Assembly: GCA_900549975.1 (NCBI GenBank)
Contig: URQK01000025.1
Span: 1 to 18,663 of the forward strand
DNA length: 18,663 bases
Source of the DNA: an uncultured Mollicutes bacterium
GTDB taxonomy: Bacteria > Bacillota_I > Bacilli_A > RFN20 > CAG-826
Direction: 5' to 3'
Shown: positions 6,708 to 14,435 of the stretch, in pieces
How the letters are laid out: each line of letters begins with the position of its first letter
Position numbering within the stretch: the first letter of the stretch is position 1
Notes under the pieces: model-generated
Told to the model about the DNA's origin: nothing
What the model saw: only the letters and a program-made list of their open reading frames with translations
Database searches by the model: none
Made by a program: the position numbers and the translations under genes

Positions 6708-9287
6708 TTAACTATTCTCTCCAGTTTCACCATTATTATTTCTTTCTTCTTCAGTTTCCACTCTTCGAATTACTTTTGCACCTTTAGAACTAGTAGATCC
6801 TGGCATGGTTTTTTCAATAATTCCTTCTTCTTGAAGTCGGTTATAAAATCCACGAGCGGTTGAGAAATTAGCGTGACATAAGTCCATAATTGCACTAATA
6901 GAAACAGATTCACGCGCCATTACTAAGGATTTAAGATTTTGATAACGTTCTTCATCGGAATTATATTCGCCACCACTATCATCAGAAGAAATAAATGTTG
7001 GCCCCATAGCGGAACGATCTCTTAAATCTAAGAAATCTGGATTATAATTAACCGGATAATGTTCTTTTAAGAAAGCAACAACTTTCATAATTTCTTTGCG
7101 ATCAACATAAGGAGTTTGAACACGTAAGAATCCTTGACCGCGAGTAACGGAAACGCAGTCTAATAAGCAGTCACCATTACCTTGCAAACGCTCGGCACCA
7201 CTTTGACCTAAGATAGTTGTAGAGTTTGCTAATGATGATACCATTAACGCTACTTTAACCGCTAAGTTAGCTTTTAAAGTACCAGTAACAACATCCGCCG
7301 AAGGACGCTGGGTGGCAATACAAATATGAATACCAGCTGAACGAGCTTTTTGTGCTAAACGAATAATTGGTTTTTCAATATCCGCTAAAGCAGAAACTAA
7401 ATCATTATATTCATCAATAATAATAACAATATAAGGAAGAATATCTTTTCCTTCTTCTTTCATTGACTCATTATATTGTTTTAAGTCAGTGAAGCAACCT
7501 TCCGCTAATAAAGTATAACGATCTTCCATTTCTTTAATCATTTTATTTAAAGCTACACGTGCTTCTAATGGTTCAGTAATAATCGGGCAATATAAATGCG
7601 GACAATCACGATAATAATTAAATTCTACTTGCTTTGGATCAACAATTAAGAATTTTACTTCATCAGGTGTTTGACGCATCATCAGTGACAAAATAAATGA
7701 ATGTAAGAATACGGATTTACCAGATCCAGAAGTACCAGCCACTAGCATATGTGGGAACTTAGTCATAGTTTCATAAACTACTTTGCCCGAAATATCTTTA
7801 CCAAATGGTATTAAAAGAGGTTTGTCATTTTTATCTTTAATATCGTATAAAACTTCTTTTAATGTAACCATATCAATCTTTTCATTAGGAACTTCTAAGC
7901 CAGATGTTGTATGACCTAAAACAACTTTTGTAAAACGTGGGAATACACCGCCTAAACGAATAGCAACGTTATCAATAACTTTTTGAATTGAGTTAACTGA
8001 TGTTGTAGCATCTAATTTAATATCAAATCTTGTAACAGATGGTCCTACTGTATATGTATCAACATAAGCACCAATATTAAAGTCTTTAAATGTTTGGTTA
8101 ATAGCTTCTTTTCTTTCTTCCGCCACAGTAGCGTTATATGATTTCATAGATCGACCATTTGCATCCGCTAGTAAATCAAGACTTGGATAGATATATTCTT
8201 TATGTGGAGTATTAACACGAGCCAATGTTTTTTGTGGCTCTGGTTCTGATTTTCTTTCAAAAGAAATAGAAGCCGCCGGTGTTGGTTTATTAAATGCCAT
8301 ACTTGTATCTAAGTTTTGTTTTGGTGCATCATTCACCGGTTCTTCATTAATAATTTTTTCTTTCGGTTCAATATCATCAGCAAATAACTGATTGATCGGA
8401 GTAGGAGTAATTGGCGCCTCTTTTTTTAGTACAGGGTTTGATTCATTCCTATCGGTCAAGTCACTAATAGAAACTTTTCTTGGACGATTTGGTGAATTAT
8501 TAATAACTTGATAATTATCTTCATTTTTATTAGTAAATGATGCATTAACTTCATTACCATGTACACGGGAAGATAATGAAGATATTTCTTGATCTAATTT
8601 AGCATTTTCTTCTTGCTCTACTTTTAATTTTAATTCGCGTTCTTCTTTTTCTTGCTCCTCTTTCTTTAAACGTTCTAGAACTTTTTCTTTATGTTTTTTC
8701 TTTGCTTCTTTAGATTTATCAATAATCTTTAAAACTAATTTAGCAAATGTTAAGTATAAACCAACAAGCATAAGAACAATAACAACAATGTATGTACCAA
8801 TTGATGTAATTGTAGAACATAATAAAGTAGCTAAAAACGCTCCTACAATTCCTCCACCTAATCCGCCAATATCACTTAATCTTAATTTAAATATTGTATC
8901 ATTAACTACAGCGTTGGAGATTTTGGTATGAAAATTCGTAAATACTGTCGAAAAACTATCTGGCGTTGAAGATAAAGATGAGCCAATTAAGCAAGATAAA
9001 GCAATTAAAATAATTCCTAATAAAACAAGATTAATTTTTACCATATAAGATTTTTTCATTAAGATAAGATAAAATCCCATAGCAATGCCAAGTAAGAAAG
9101 GTACAAAATAAAACACACCAAAAGCATAGGCGGAAATATATGTTAAAAAATTACCAACAAAGCCATTATTTAAAATACCAATTACAGATATTAAAAATAA
9201 CATTAATCCATAGAGAGTATTTTCCGCATCTCTTGATAATAATTTTGCTTCTGATATTGATTTTGGTAAATGCTTTTCTTTTGCCAT
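6708..9287 (-). CDS. ftsK: FtsK/SpoIIIE-family DNA translocase
   Basis: Septum-anchored, ATP-driven DNA pump that clears chromosome termini from the closing division site. The 859 residues show the full layout: several membrane segments between about 25 and 187, a charged coiled-coil and low-complexity linker (about 190-370), and an alpha-beta motor. Walker A is GTSGSGKS (518-525) and Walker B is IIIDEYNDL (622-630; IDELADL is usual). ATQRPSADVVTGTLKANL (658-675) and SGAERLQGNGDCLL (696-709) are family hallmarks. A winged-helix gamma domain near 790-840 (SISAIMDLCHANFSTARGFYNRLQEEGIIE) would read polar guide sequences. The ATG has AAGGTG at good spacing. Whether it serves vegetative division or sporulation cannot be told here. 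It heads the unit with pulA and plsC. Confidence 0.94.
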   Translation of the reverse strand: MAKEKHLPKSISEAKLLSRDAENTLYGLMLFLISVIGILNNGFVGNFLTYISAYAFGVFYFVPFLLGIAMGFYLILMKKSYMVKINLVLLGIILIALSCLIGSSLSSTPDSFSTVFTNFHTKISNAVVNDTIFKLRLSDIGGLGGGIVGAFLATLLCSTITSIGTYIVVIVLMLVGLYLTFAKLVLKIIDKSKEAKKKHKEKVLERLKKEEQEKEERELKLKVEQEENAKLDQEISSLSSRVHGNEVNASFTNKNEDNYQVINNSPNRPRKVSISDLTDRNESNPVLKKEAPITPTPINQLFADDIEPKEKIINEEPVNDAPKQNLDTSMAFNKPTPAASISFERKSEPEPQKTLARVNTPHKEYIYPSLDLLADANGRSMKSYNATVAEERKEAINQTFKDFNIGAYVDTYTVGPSVTRFDIKLDATTSVNSIQKVIDNVAIRLGGVFPRFTKVVLGHTTSGLEVPNEKIDMVTLKEVLYDIKDKNDKPLLIPFGKDISGKVVYETMTKFPHMLVAGTSGSGKSVFLHSFILSLMMRQTPDEVKFLIVDPKQVEFNYYRDCPHLYCPIITEPLEARVALNKMIKEMEDRYTLLAEGCFTDLKQYNESMKEEGKDILPYIVIIIDEYNDLVSALADIEKPIIRLAQKARSAGIHICIATQRPSADVVTGTLKANLAVKVALMVSSLANSTTILGQSGAERLQGNGDCLLDCVSVTRGQGFLRVQTPYVDRKEIMKVVAFLKEHYPVNYNPDFLDLRDRSAMGPTFISSDDSGGEYNSDEERYQNLKSLVMARESVSISAIMDLCHANFSTARGFYNRLQEEGIIEKTMPGSTSSKGAKVIRRVETEEERNNNGETGENS

Positions 9288-9304
9288 ACGATCACCTTCA
9301 TATT

Positions 9305-9335
9305 TATAGATTTAACTAAATCTATAATTATTATG
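9305..9335 (-). promoter_or_regulatory. Perfect 22-bp palindrome and possible promoter in the ftsK leader
   Basis: TATAGATTTA (9305-9314), two bases AC, then TAAATCTATA (9317-9326) form a perfect inverted repeat. On the minus strand a possible -10 element CATAAT lies at 9330-9335, which would put transcription start inside the palindrome; I find no good -35. It could be an operator for a dimeric regulator, or fold in the RNA as a 9-bp hairpin 6 bases before the Shine-Dalgarno (9293-9298). The palindrome is certain; its function is inferred. Confidence 0.5.
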
Positions 9336-9366
9336 ACACATAGAAGAAATTATAAAAAGCATTTTT

Positions 9367-9397
9367 AAAAAAAACACCTAGATTTTCTCTAGGTGTT
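9367..9397 (-). terminator. Rho-independent terminator after the RNase J family gene
   Basis: On the minus strand, AACACCTAGA, loop GAAAA, TCTAGGTGTT form a perfect 10-bp stem (9397-9373) running into a T tract to 9367. It starts 5 bases after the stop codon at 9403 and separates this gene from ftsK. Confidence 0.95.
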
Positions 9398-9402
9398 AAC
9401 AA

Positions 9403-11076
9403 TTATTCGATTACTTCCACAATTGGGACAATAAGTGGAAAACGAGCAGTCTCTTTTTTAATAAATTTAGTAGCTTTATCAACAAAAATATTTTTAGCTT
9501 CTTCGATAGATTTGTTATGACTTAAACTATTATTAATGGTGTCAACAAATAATCTAGTGATTTCTCTTAATATAGCTTCAGATTCTTTTAAGAATACGAA
9601 GCCACGCATTTGAATATCTGGTCCCGCAATAATTTGATTATTTTCTTTAGAGATTGCTAAAGCGGCAATAATTACGCCATCTTCTGAAAGTTTTTGGCGG
9701 TCATCAATAACTTCTTGTTTGACATCACCAACACCAATACCATCAACCATCAAATCACCATTTTTAATAATTGTGTTGGTGATTTTTGCTTCTCCATCAA
9801 TAATATCAACAGGAACACCATTATCTAAAATAAAGACATTACGGTGGTTATAAGTTGTAAAACTATGTACAGCAATCATCGCATTAGCTAATAAATGACG
9901 ATATTCACCACTCACTGGTAAATAATACTTTGGCTTTAATAAAGAAATCATCGATTTTAAATCGTCTTCACGAGCGGTCATTGATATATAAGTCTTTTTG
10001 TTTAAATTAGTAATATGGGCGCCTGTTCTAAATAAATCATCAATAGCGTCAGTGGCAATAATTTCCAATCCACCTTGTGGAGGACAAGCCGCTAAGAAGG
10101 AATCATTTGGACTAATGATAAAGCGTTTGTCTTCAATTTCTCCACGCGCAAGTCCAGACATTAATTCGTATAAATGTTCTCCTTCTTCCATCATAACTAT
10201 AATAGTATCAGTATCTTTGATTCTTAGTAATTCATCATCACTAGTAATAACATTTTTACCTGGAACAAATATGCCACATGGTTGAAGCTTTTCATATAAT
10301 TTCTTAGCAAATTCGTTATAAAAAATAACTCTTTTATTATTAAATGTGGCAAATTTTAAGATTTCTTCTAAGCCATAAATATTTTTATCGAATAAAGCAA
10401 TATAAGTACGACCTTTACTTTCAAATAAAACACGATTTAAGTATGGCGTTAATTTATGATTTGGTGAAGCATATCCTAATGAAGTAGCACCACTAGATTC
10501 AGTCATAAGTAATAAAACATTATTTTCGGCAATTTTAGCTAATTTATTTAAATCATGGTTATGACCAATATCACTATTATATTCAACAATAAAGTCACCG
10601 GAATATATAATTGCACCTTCAGTGGTATCAATTGCAATACCACTTGAACAAATCATTGAGTGACAAGTTTGGAAAAAATGGATTTTATGTCCAGCTATTT
10701 CTACATCATCACTAGGATTAACAATTTTAAAATTAAAAGCAACTGGTTTTTTTAAATAATTAATACCATAATCACTAATCATTGCCGCTGTGGCTTTAGA
10801 ACAATATATTGGTGCTTTAATGCTTTTATACATAAATGGGATAGCGCCCATTTGTTCATTATGACCATGTGAAACTAAATAAGCTTTAACACGATCTTTA
10901 TTCTCTTCTAGATAACGATAATCTGGAATAATTAAGTCAACACCAGGTAAGGATCTATCTGGATGTTTAATACCAGCATCGATAATAAATATATCTTGAT
11001 TTATTTCAACTACAATAAGATTTTTTCCGCGCTCATCTAAACCTCCAAGCGCAAAAATTCGAATTTTATCACGCAT
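9403..11076 (-). CDS. RNase J family protein with a degenerate active site (J2-like)
   Basis: Metallo-beta-lactamase/beta-CASP protein of the RNase J family, which processes and degrades mRNA and rRNA as J1/J2 complexes. Its 557 residues have the full layout: beta-lactamase halves, beta-CASP insert, and C-terminal domain (about 450-557). Many catalytic residues are changed. The HxHxDH motif is HGHNEQ (70-75), so the DH pair is lost. His139 (QTCHS) and Asp161 (SGDF) remain. The usual HVSGH is YISMT (363-367). The His of PVHGEYR is Ser389 (PVSGEYR). DSTN is ESSG (193-196). Several metal and phosphate ligands are therefore missing, and the protein is probably a poor or inactive nuclease acting as a structural partner, as proposed for J2 proteins. 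The ATG follows AAAGGA with 10-base spacing; the gene has its own promoter (11156-11184) and terminator. An active RNase J should exist elsewhere in the genome. Confidence 0.9.
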   Translation of the reverse strand: MRDKIRIFALGGLDERGKNLIVVEINQDIFIIDAGIKHPDRSLPGVDLIIPDYRYLEENKDRVKAYLVSHGHNEQMGAIPFMYKSIKAPIYCSKATAAMISDYGINYLKKPVAFNFKIVNPSDDVEIAGHKIHFFQTCHSMICSSGIAIDTTEGAIIYSGDFIVEYNSDIGHNHDLNKLAKIAENNVLLLMTESSGATSLGYASPNHKLTPYLNRVLFESKGRTYIALFDKNIYGLEEILKFATFNNKRVIFYNEFAKKLYEKLQPCGIFVPGKNVITSDDELLRIKDTDTIIVMMEEGEHLYELMSGLARGEIEDKRFIISPNDSFLAACPPQGGLEIIATDAIDDLFRTGAHITNLNKKTYISMTAREDDLKSMISLLKPKYYLPVSGEYRHLLANAMIAVHSFTTYNHRNVFILDNGVPVDIIDGEAKITNTIIKNGDLMVDGIGVGDVKQEVIDDRQKLSEDGVIIAALAISKENNQIIAGPDIQMRGFVFLKESEAILREITRLFVDTINNSLSHNKSIEEAKNIFVDKATKFIKKETARFPLIVPIVEVIE

Positions 11077-11155
11077 AAAAAATTTTTCCTTTCGTCCATA
11101 ATAAAACGCCTTCAGTCATAATCATTATTCCATTTATAACTTAAACAGCAAATGT

Positions 11156-11184
11156 ATTATAGCATGTAAAAATCAAACAAACAA
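11156..11184 (-). promoter_or_regulatory. Promoter of the RNase J family gene (extended -10)
   Basis: On the minus strand, TTGTTT (11179-11184), a 17-base spacer and TATAAT (11156-11161) preceded by TGC make a strong extended -10 promoter. It abuts the stop codon of the DUF1667 gene, and no terminator lies between, so read-through from the upstream operon is also possible. The leader is about 70 bases. Confidence 0.75.
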
Positions 11185-11529
11185 CTATTTTAAGACTTCT
11201 CTAGTAGCAATTATATCAGCACCGGTATTTAAAATATTTTTAATTAACACTTGGTGCATTTTGATAGGTGCTTGTACTTTTATTTTATTAATTTCTTTCA
11301 TAACATCAAATAGTAAATCTTTACTTATTTCTTTGCTTGTAATAACTGGTAATCTTTTTAAAGTTTTTGATTTAATAAATACTGTAGAAGTTAACATACG
11401 CATGGGATTAGTTACTTCATTAATTGCGTATTGAACACCACGCGGGCAACTATTGCCAGTAACATTTTTATTTTCATCAATCGTCAAATGACATCCACGC
11501 GGACAAACAATACATATTAGTTCTTTCAT
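11185..11529 (-). CDS. DUF1667 family protein, GlpA/GlpB-associated
   Basis: Small cysteine-containing protein (114 aa) of the DUF1667 family, which regularly travels with GlpA- and GlpB-like flavoproteins in Firmicutes and Thermotogae. CIVCPRGC (6-13) gives Cys6, Cys9 and Cys13, and NSCPRG gives Cys28, so four cysteines could bind an Fe-S cluster or a metal. A basic, mostly helical remainder follows (GVQYAINEVTNPMRMLTSTV, then DLLFDVMKEINKIKV). Its ATG overlaps the TAA of the preceding oxidoreductase gene by one base (TAATG) with GGAGGAA upstream, so translation is coupled. The likely role is an electron-transfer or assembly subunit of the redox complex; the biochemical function is not settled from the sequence. 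Confidence 0.88.
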   Translation of the reverse strand: MKELICIVCPRGCHLTIDENKNVTGNSCPRGVQYAINEVTNPMRMLTSTVFIKSKTLKRLPVITSKEISKDLLFDVMKEINKIKVQAPIKMHQVLIKNILNTGADIIATREVLK

Positions 11530-12785
11530 TATAATTCCTCCACTTCTACAGTTATTATGTTATTATCATTATTAATTAAATCTTTACTTAATTTAATGTT
11601 TTCCATTTCCGAAGGAATTACATTAAGTTTTTTAATACGTTTAATTACTACATTATCGCATTTAATAACAATATCAACATTTTTCATTGGTTTACTAACA
11701 CGGAATTTAATTGTAAAGTAATCATCAATATTAAGATAATTAATGCGTTGCGGTAAAACATAACCAATGCCACTTTTTGCTTCTACTAAAATATTTTTAT
11801 TTTCGTAATGAAGAAGATTATTTAAATAACAATATGCTCCTGTCGCGGCATCACGTGCTTCTAAAGTTACGTAATCCACTAAATCATGAACATGTAAACC
11901 ATTACCCGCAACAAAAATTCCAGGAATCAATGTCTCATTATGCTCATTAACATATGGTCCTTTAGTGCGTGGATGGATTTTTAAGCCAAGACTCGTTAAT
12001 AAATCTGTTGCAGGCGTTAATCCTACTGATAACAACAAAGTGTCTACATCAAAATAAAGTTGTGTGTTCGGAATAACTTTTAAATTTTCATCTACCTTAG
12101 ATAATTCAATTCTTTCTAATTTTTCTTTTCCAATTACTTTAGTGACCGTACTAGATAAATATAAAGGAATATTAAAATCATTTAAGCATTGGACAATATT
12201 ACGATTTAGGCCATTAGAATAAGGCATAATTTCCGCAACACCAAGAACTTTAGCTCCTTCTAAAGTCATACGTCTAGCCATAATTAAGCCGATATCTCCT
12301 GATCCTAAAATAAACACTCTTTTACCAACTAAATAGCCATCAATATTTAAATATTTTTGGGCTGTGCCAGCGGAATAAACGCCGCTTGGTCGATCACCTG
12401 GAAGCTGAATAGATCCAGCATTTCTTTCATAGCACCCCACTGTAAAAATAATTGTTTTTGCTTCAATTATTTGATAACCTTCTATTTCATTTACATAAGT
12501 TATTTTTTTATCTTTAGAAATATTAGTAACCATGGTGTTATTTTTAATAACTACATTGGTATCTTTTAGCATTTCAATAAATCTACTTGCATATTCAGGT
12601 CCTGACAATTGTTCTTTAAATTCATGAAGTCCAAAACCATTATGAATGCATTGATTTAAAATGCCGCCTAAAGTATTATCTCTTTCAATTATAACGATAT
12701 CTTTTATTCCTAAATCATAACATTTTTTAGCAGCCGCTAAACCGGCAGCGCCCCCACCAATAATGACAACATCATAATTATGCAT
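11529..12785 (-). CDS. FAD/NAD(P)-dependent oxidoreductase, GlpB-like subunit of the glp-type complex
   Basis: Two-dinucleotide-binding-domain flavoprotein. The FAD site is GGGAAG near the start (DVVIIGGGAAGLAAAKKC) and the NAD(P) site is GSGDIG (VFILGSGDIGLIMARRM, about 160-176). The second FAD contact is GIFVAGNGLHVHDLVDY near residue 295. There is no CxxC redox-active pair like that of thioredoxin reductase; a single Cys sits in GGILNQCIHNGFG. The last ~80 residues form a small extra domain. The best start is the ATG at 12785, 9 bases after AAAGGCGG and overlapping the previous stop (ATGCATAA); an ATG at 12791 and a GTG at 12794 are less well spaced. Between the GlpA-like and DUF1667 genes, it probably passes electrons between FAD and NAD(P) or a carrier. 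The exact acceptor is not known. Confidence 0.9.
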   Translation of the reverse strand: MHNYDVVIIGGGAAGLAAAKKCYDLGIKDIVIIERDNTLGGILNQCIHNGFGLHEFKEQLSGPEYASRFIEMLKDTNVVIKNNTMVTNISKDKKITYVNEIEGYQIIEAKTIIFTVGCYERNAGSIQLPGDRPSGVYSAGTAQKYLNIDGYLVGKRVFILGSGDIGLIMARRMTLEGAKVLGVAEIMPYSNGLNRNIVQCLNDFNIPLYLSSTVTKVIGKEKLERIELSKVDENLKVIPNTQLYFDVDTLLLSVGLTPATDLLTSLGLKIHPRTKGPYVNEHNETLIPGIFVAGNGLHVHDLVDYVTLEARDAATGAYCYLNNLLHYENKNILVEAKSGIGYVLPQRINYLNIDDYFTIKFRVSKPMKNVDIVIKCDNVVIKRIKKLNVIPSEMENIKLSKDLINNDNNIITVEVEEL

Positions 12786-14217
12786 TGTCATCACCCGCCT
12801 TTGTTATTTCTTTAATTATATTAGTATTTAAATCATCATAATTAACATCTAAGGCATTGATGTGATAATAATTAGCTAATATATCTAAAACATTTGGTTG
12901 ACACATACCACCTTGACACTTACCAAATCCAGCACGAACTCTTTTCTTAAGTGCTTTTATGGAATGAGGCGGACAACTTCTTGATAGTGTATCTAGTATT
13001 TCTTGCTCAGATATATATTCGCATTTACAAATGATATGTCCATATTTAGGATTTTCTTTTATTAACTTATTTCTTTCTTCTAAACTTAATTCTTTCATGT
13101 GTACATATTTTTTTACATTCGGATTATAGTTTTCTTTTGCTTTTAAATTAATTAATATTGATAACAATTCTTCAACAACATATTTTCCAATTGCGGGCGC
13201 ACTTGCTAAACCTGGTGATTCAATACCTACCACATTAATAAAATGATTATTTTCAATTTTAATAATAAAATCATGCGTAGATGGTGTTGGGCGATTACCC
13301 GCAAAAGTTCTAATTGTCATATTAAAAGGAATATCTTTCATAATTAAAGATGCCTGTTTTTTAACTTCGCTTAATGTTAATGCGTCCGTTGCTAAATCAT
13401 CTTTATCATCAACAAATTCTGATGATGGTCCTACTAAATAATTATGACTACTTGTTGGTGTCATTAATATACCTTTTCCTTTTTGAGAAGGAAGAGGAAA
13501 AATTGGCATATTTAAAAACGAATCATCAAAGTGATCTAAAACATAATATTCGCCTTTTCTTGCTTTAATATTAAAGTCATGATTACTAATTAAATGTGAA
13601 ATAGTATCTCCATTTACTCCTGTCGCGTTAATCACAATTTTTCCTTCATAAACACTATTTTTAGTAATTACTTTTATGCCATTAGGAATTTCTTTTAAAT
13701 CAATTACTTCTTCATTTAGTTTTAATTTCACACCATTATCAATAGCGTTTTCCATCGCATGAACAACTAAATTAAATGGATCAATGATTCCCGCAGTTGG
13801 GCAATATAAAGCGCCTAAAATAGAATCATTTAAATGCGGCTCTTTTTCTAGTGCTTCTTCTTTTGTTAATAAGTAAACTTCCACGCCATTTTCATGAGCT
13901 CTTTTCTTTAAATCTTCTAACATTTCTAAATGTTCTTTAGTCGTAGCTACAGTCATTGAACCAGTACGAATAAATTTTACATCTAGTTCTTTAGCAACTT
14001 GATCATACATTTTATTGCCTAAAACATTAAATTTTGCTTTTAAAGTATGTGGCAAAGGATCATATCCAGAATGGATAATTGCGGAATTAGCCATTGATGT
14101 GACATTACCAACATCATTTTCTTTATCTATCACTAAAACATCAAGATCATATTTTGCTATTTCTCGAGCAATAAATGCTCCTATAACTCCAGCGCCTAAA
14201 ATAATTACATCAACCAT
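12778..14217 (-). CDS. GlpA-like FAD-dependent dehydrogenase with C-terminal BFD-type [2Fe-2S] domain
   Basis: DAO-fold flavoprotein related to anaerobic glycerol-3-phosphate dehydrogenase and L-2-hydroxyglutarate oxidase. The N-terminal FAD site is GAGVIG (VIILGAGVIGAFIAREI), then NSAIIHSGYDPLPHTLKAKF, a region conserved in this subfamily. The C-terminus carries a BFD-like iron-sulphur domain with Cys397-x-Cys399 (ICKCE) and Cys434-x4-Cys439 (GKCQGGMC). The 479 residues match the two-domain Firmicutes and Thermotoga form. The ATG at 14217 has AAGGAG 8 bases upstream, and the gene has an extended -10 promoter (14256-14264). It is first in the three-gene overlapping operon. Oxidation of glycerol 3-phosphate to dihydroxyacetone phosphate is the likely reaction by family and neighbours, but no glycerol kinase, GlpF or GlpP lies in the window, so another 2-hydroxy-acid substrate is possible. 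Confidence 0.88.
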   Translation of the reverse strand: MVDVIILGAGVIGAFIAREIAKYDLDVLVIDKENDVGNVTSMANSAIIHSGYDPLPHTLKAKFNVLGNKMYDQVAKELDVKFIRTGSMTVATTKEHLEMLEDLKKRAHENGVEVYLLTKEEALEKEPHLNDSILGALYCPTAGIIDPFNLVVHAMENAIDNGVKLKLNEEVIDLKEIPNGIKVITKNSVYEGKIVINATGVNGDTISHLISNHDFNIKARKGEYYVLDHFDDSFLNMPIFPLPSQKGKGILMTPTSSHNYLVGPSSEFVDDKDDLATDALTLSEVKKQASLIMKDIPFNMTIRTFAGNRPTPSTHDFIIKIENNHFINVVGIESPGLASAPAIGKYVVEELLSILINLKAKENYNPNVKKYVHMKELSLEERNKLIKENPKYGHIICKCEYISEQEILDTLSRSCPPHSIKALKKRVRAGFGKCQGGMCQPNVLDILANYYHINALDVNYDDLNTNIIKEITKAGDDNA

Positions 14218-14248
14218 TATCTAAACTCCTTATAAGTTTTTCTTTTGT

Positions 14249-14264
14249 TAATATTAGTATAACA
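14249..14264 (-). promoter_or_regulatory. Extended -10 promoter of the GlpA-like operon
   Basis: On the minus strand TGTTATACT gives an extended -10 (TATACT at 14256-14261, TG at 14263-14264). The -35 region is only AT-rich (TTTTAT 17 bases upstream). It lies downstream of the terminator at 14297-14326, so the operon can start independently of dapA transcription. Confidence 0.55.
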
Positions 14265-14296
14265 TTTTTTACCTTTTTATAAAACTATTGAAGTAT

Positions 14297-14326
14297 AAAA
14301 AAAATAACGGCTTATTAGGTCGTTAT
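14297..14326 (-). terminator. Hairpin with T tract between dapA and the GlpA-like operon
   Basis: On the minus strand, ATAACG (14326-14321), an 11-base loop ACCTAATAAGC, and CGTTAT (14309-14304) are followed by eight T in all. The stem is short, but the T run is strong. It could end dapA transcripts or a separate small RNA, or act as the terminator half of a leader switch if an upstream promoter drives the operon. Confidence 0.6.
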
Positions 14327-14335
14327 CAACGTAAG

Positions 14336-14376
14336 ACACAATGCTTACTTTCCGCTATGGGAAGCGGATAAGTGTC
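14336..14376 (-). ncRNA. Structured intergenic element, possible small RNA or leader (unrecognised)
   Basis: On the minus strand GACAC-UUA-UCCGCU (14376-14363), loop UCCCAU, then AGCGGA, bulge AAG, UAA, bulge GCAUU, GUGUC (to 14336) folds as a 14-bp hairpin with one-sided bulges. A competing hairpin GUAAG/CUUAC (14348-14344 with 14335-14331) overlaps its 3' arm, and the terminator follows 5 bases later. A TTGACA at 14413-14418 could be a -35, but no -10 sits at proper distance. The stem is richer in GC than its surroundings. It matches no riboswitch, tRNA, SRP RNA or leader that I can recall. It could simply be the dapA 3' untranslated region. Confidence 0.35.
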
Positions 14377-14435
14377 AATTCACTATTTATAGTTTATGCT
14401 TTGATTTTAAAATGTCAAACAAAACCACTAAAATA

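Noticed and set aside
9998..10285. Plus-strand open frame of 95 codons inside the RNase J family gene
   Set aside because: It lies wholly inside a gene with clear protein homology on the other strand, has no ribosome binding site, and its translation is low in structure; it is a shadow frame. The same applies to plus-strand frames at 214-444, 2926-3111, 3782-3973, 12357-12569, 13374-13568 and 14015-14224, and the minus-strand frame at 15496-15723.
14331..14376. tRNA, SRP RNA or known riboswitch in the dapA-glp intergenic region
   Set aside because: No T-loop GGTTCRA, no SRP GGAAGG-type apical loop, and no riboswitch core that I can recall is present; left as an unrecognised structured element.
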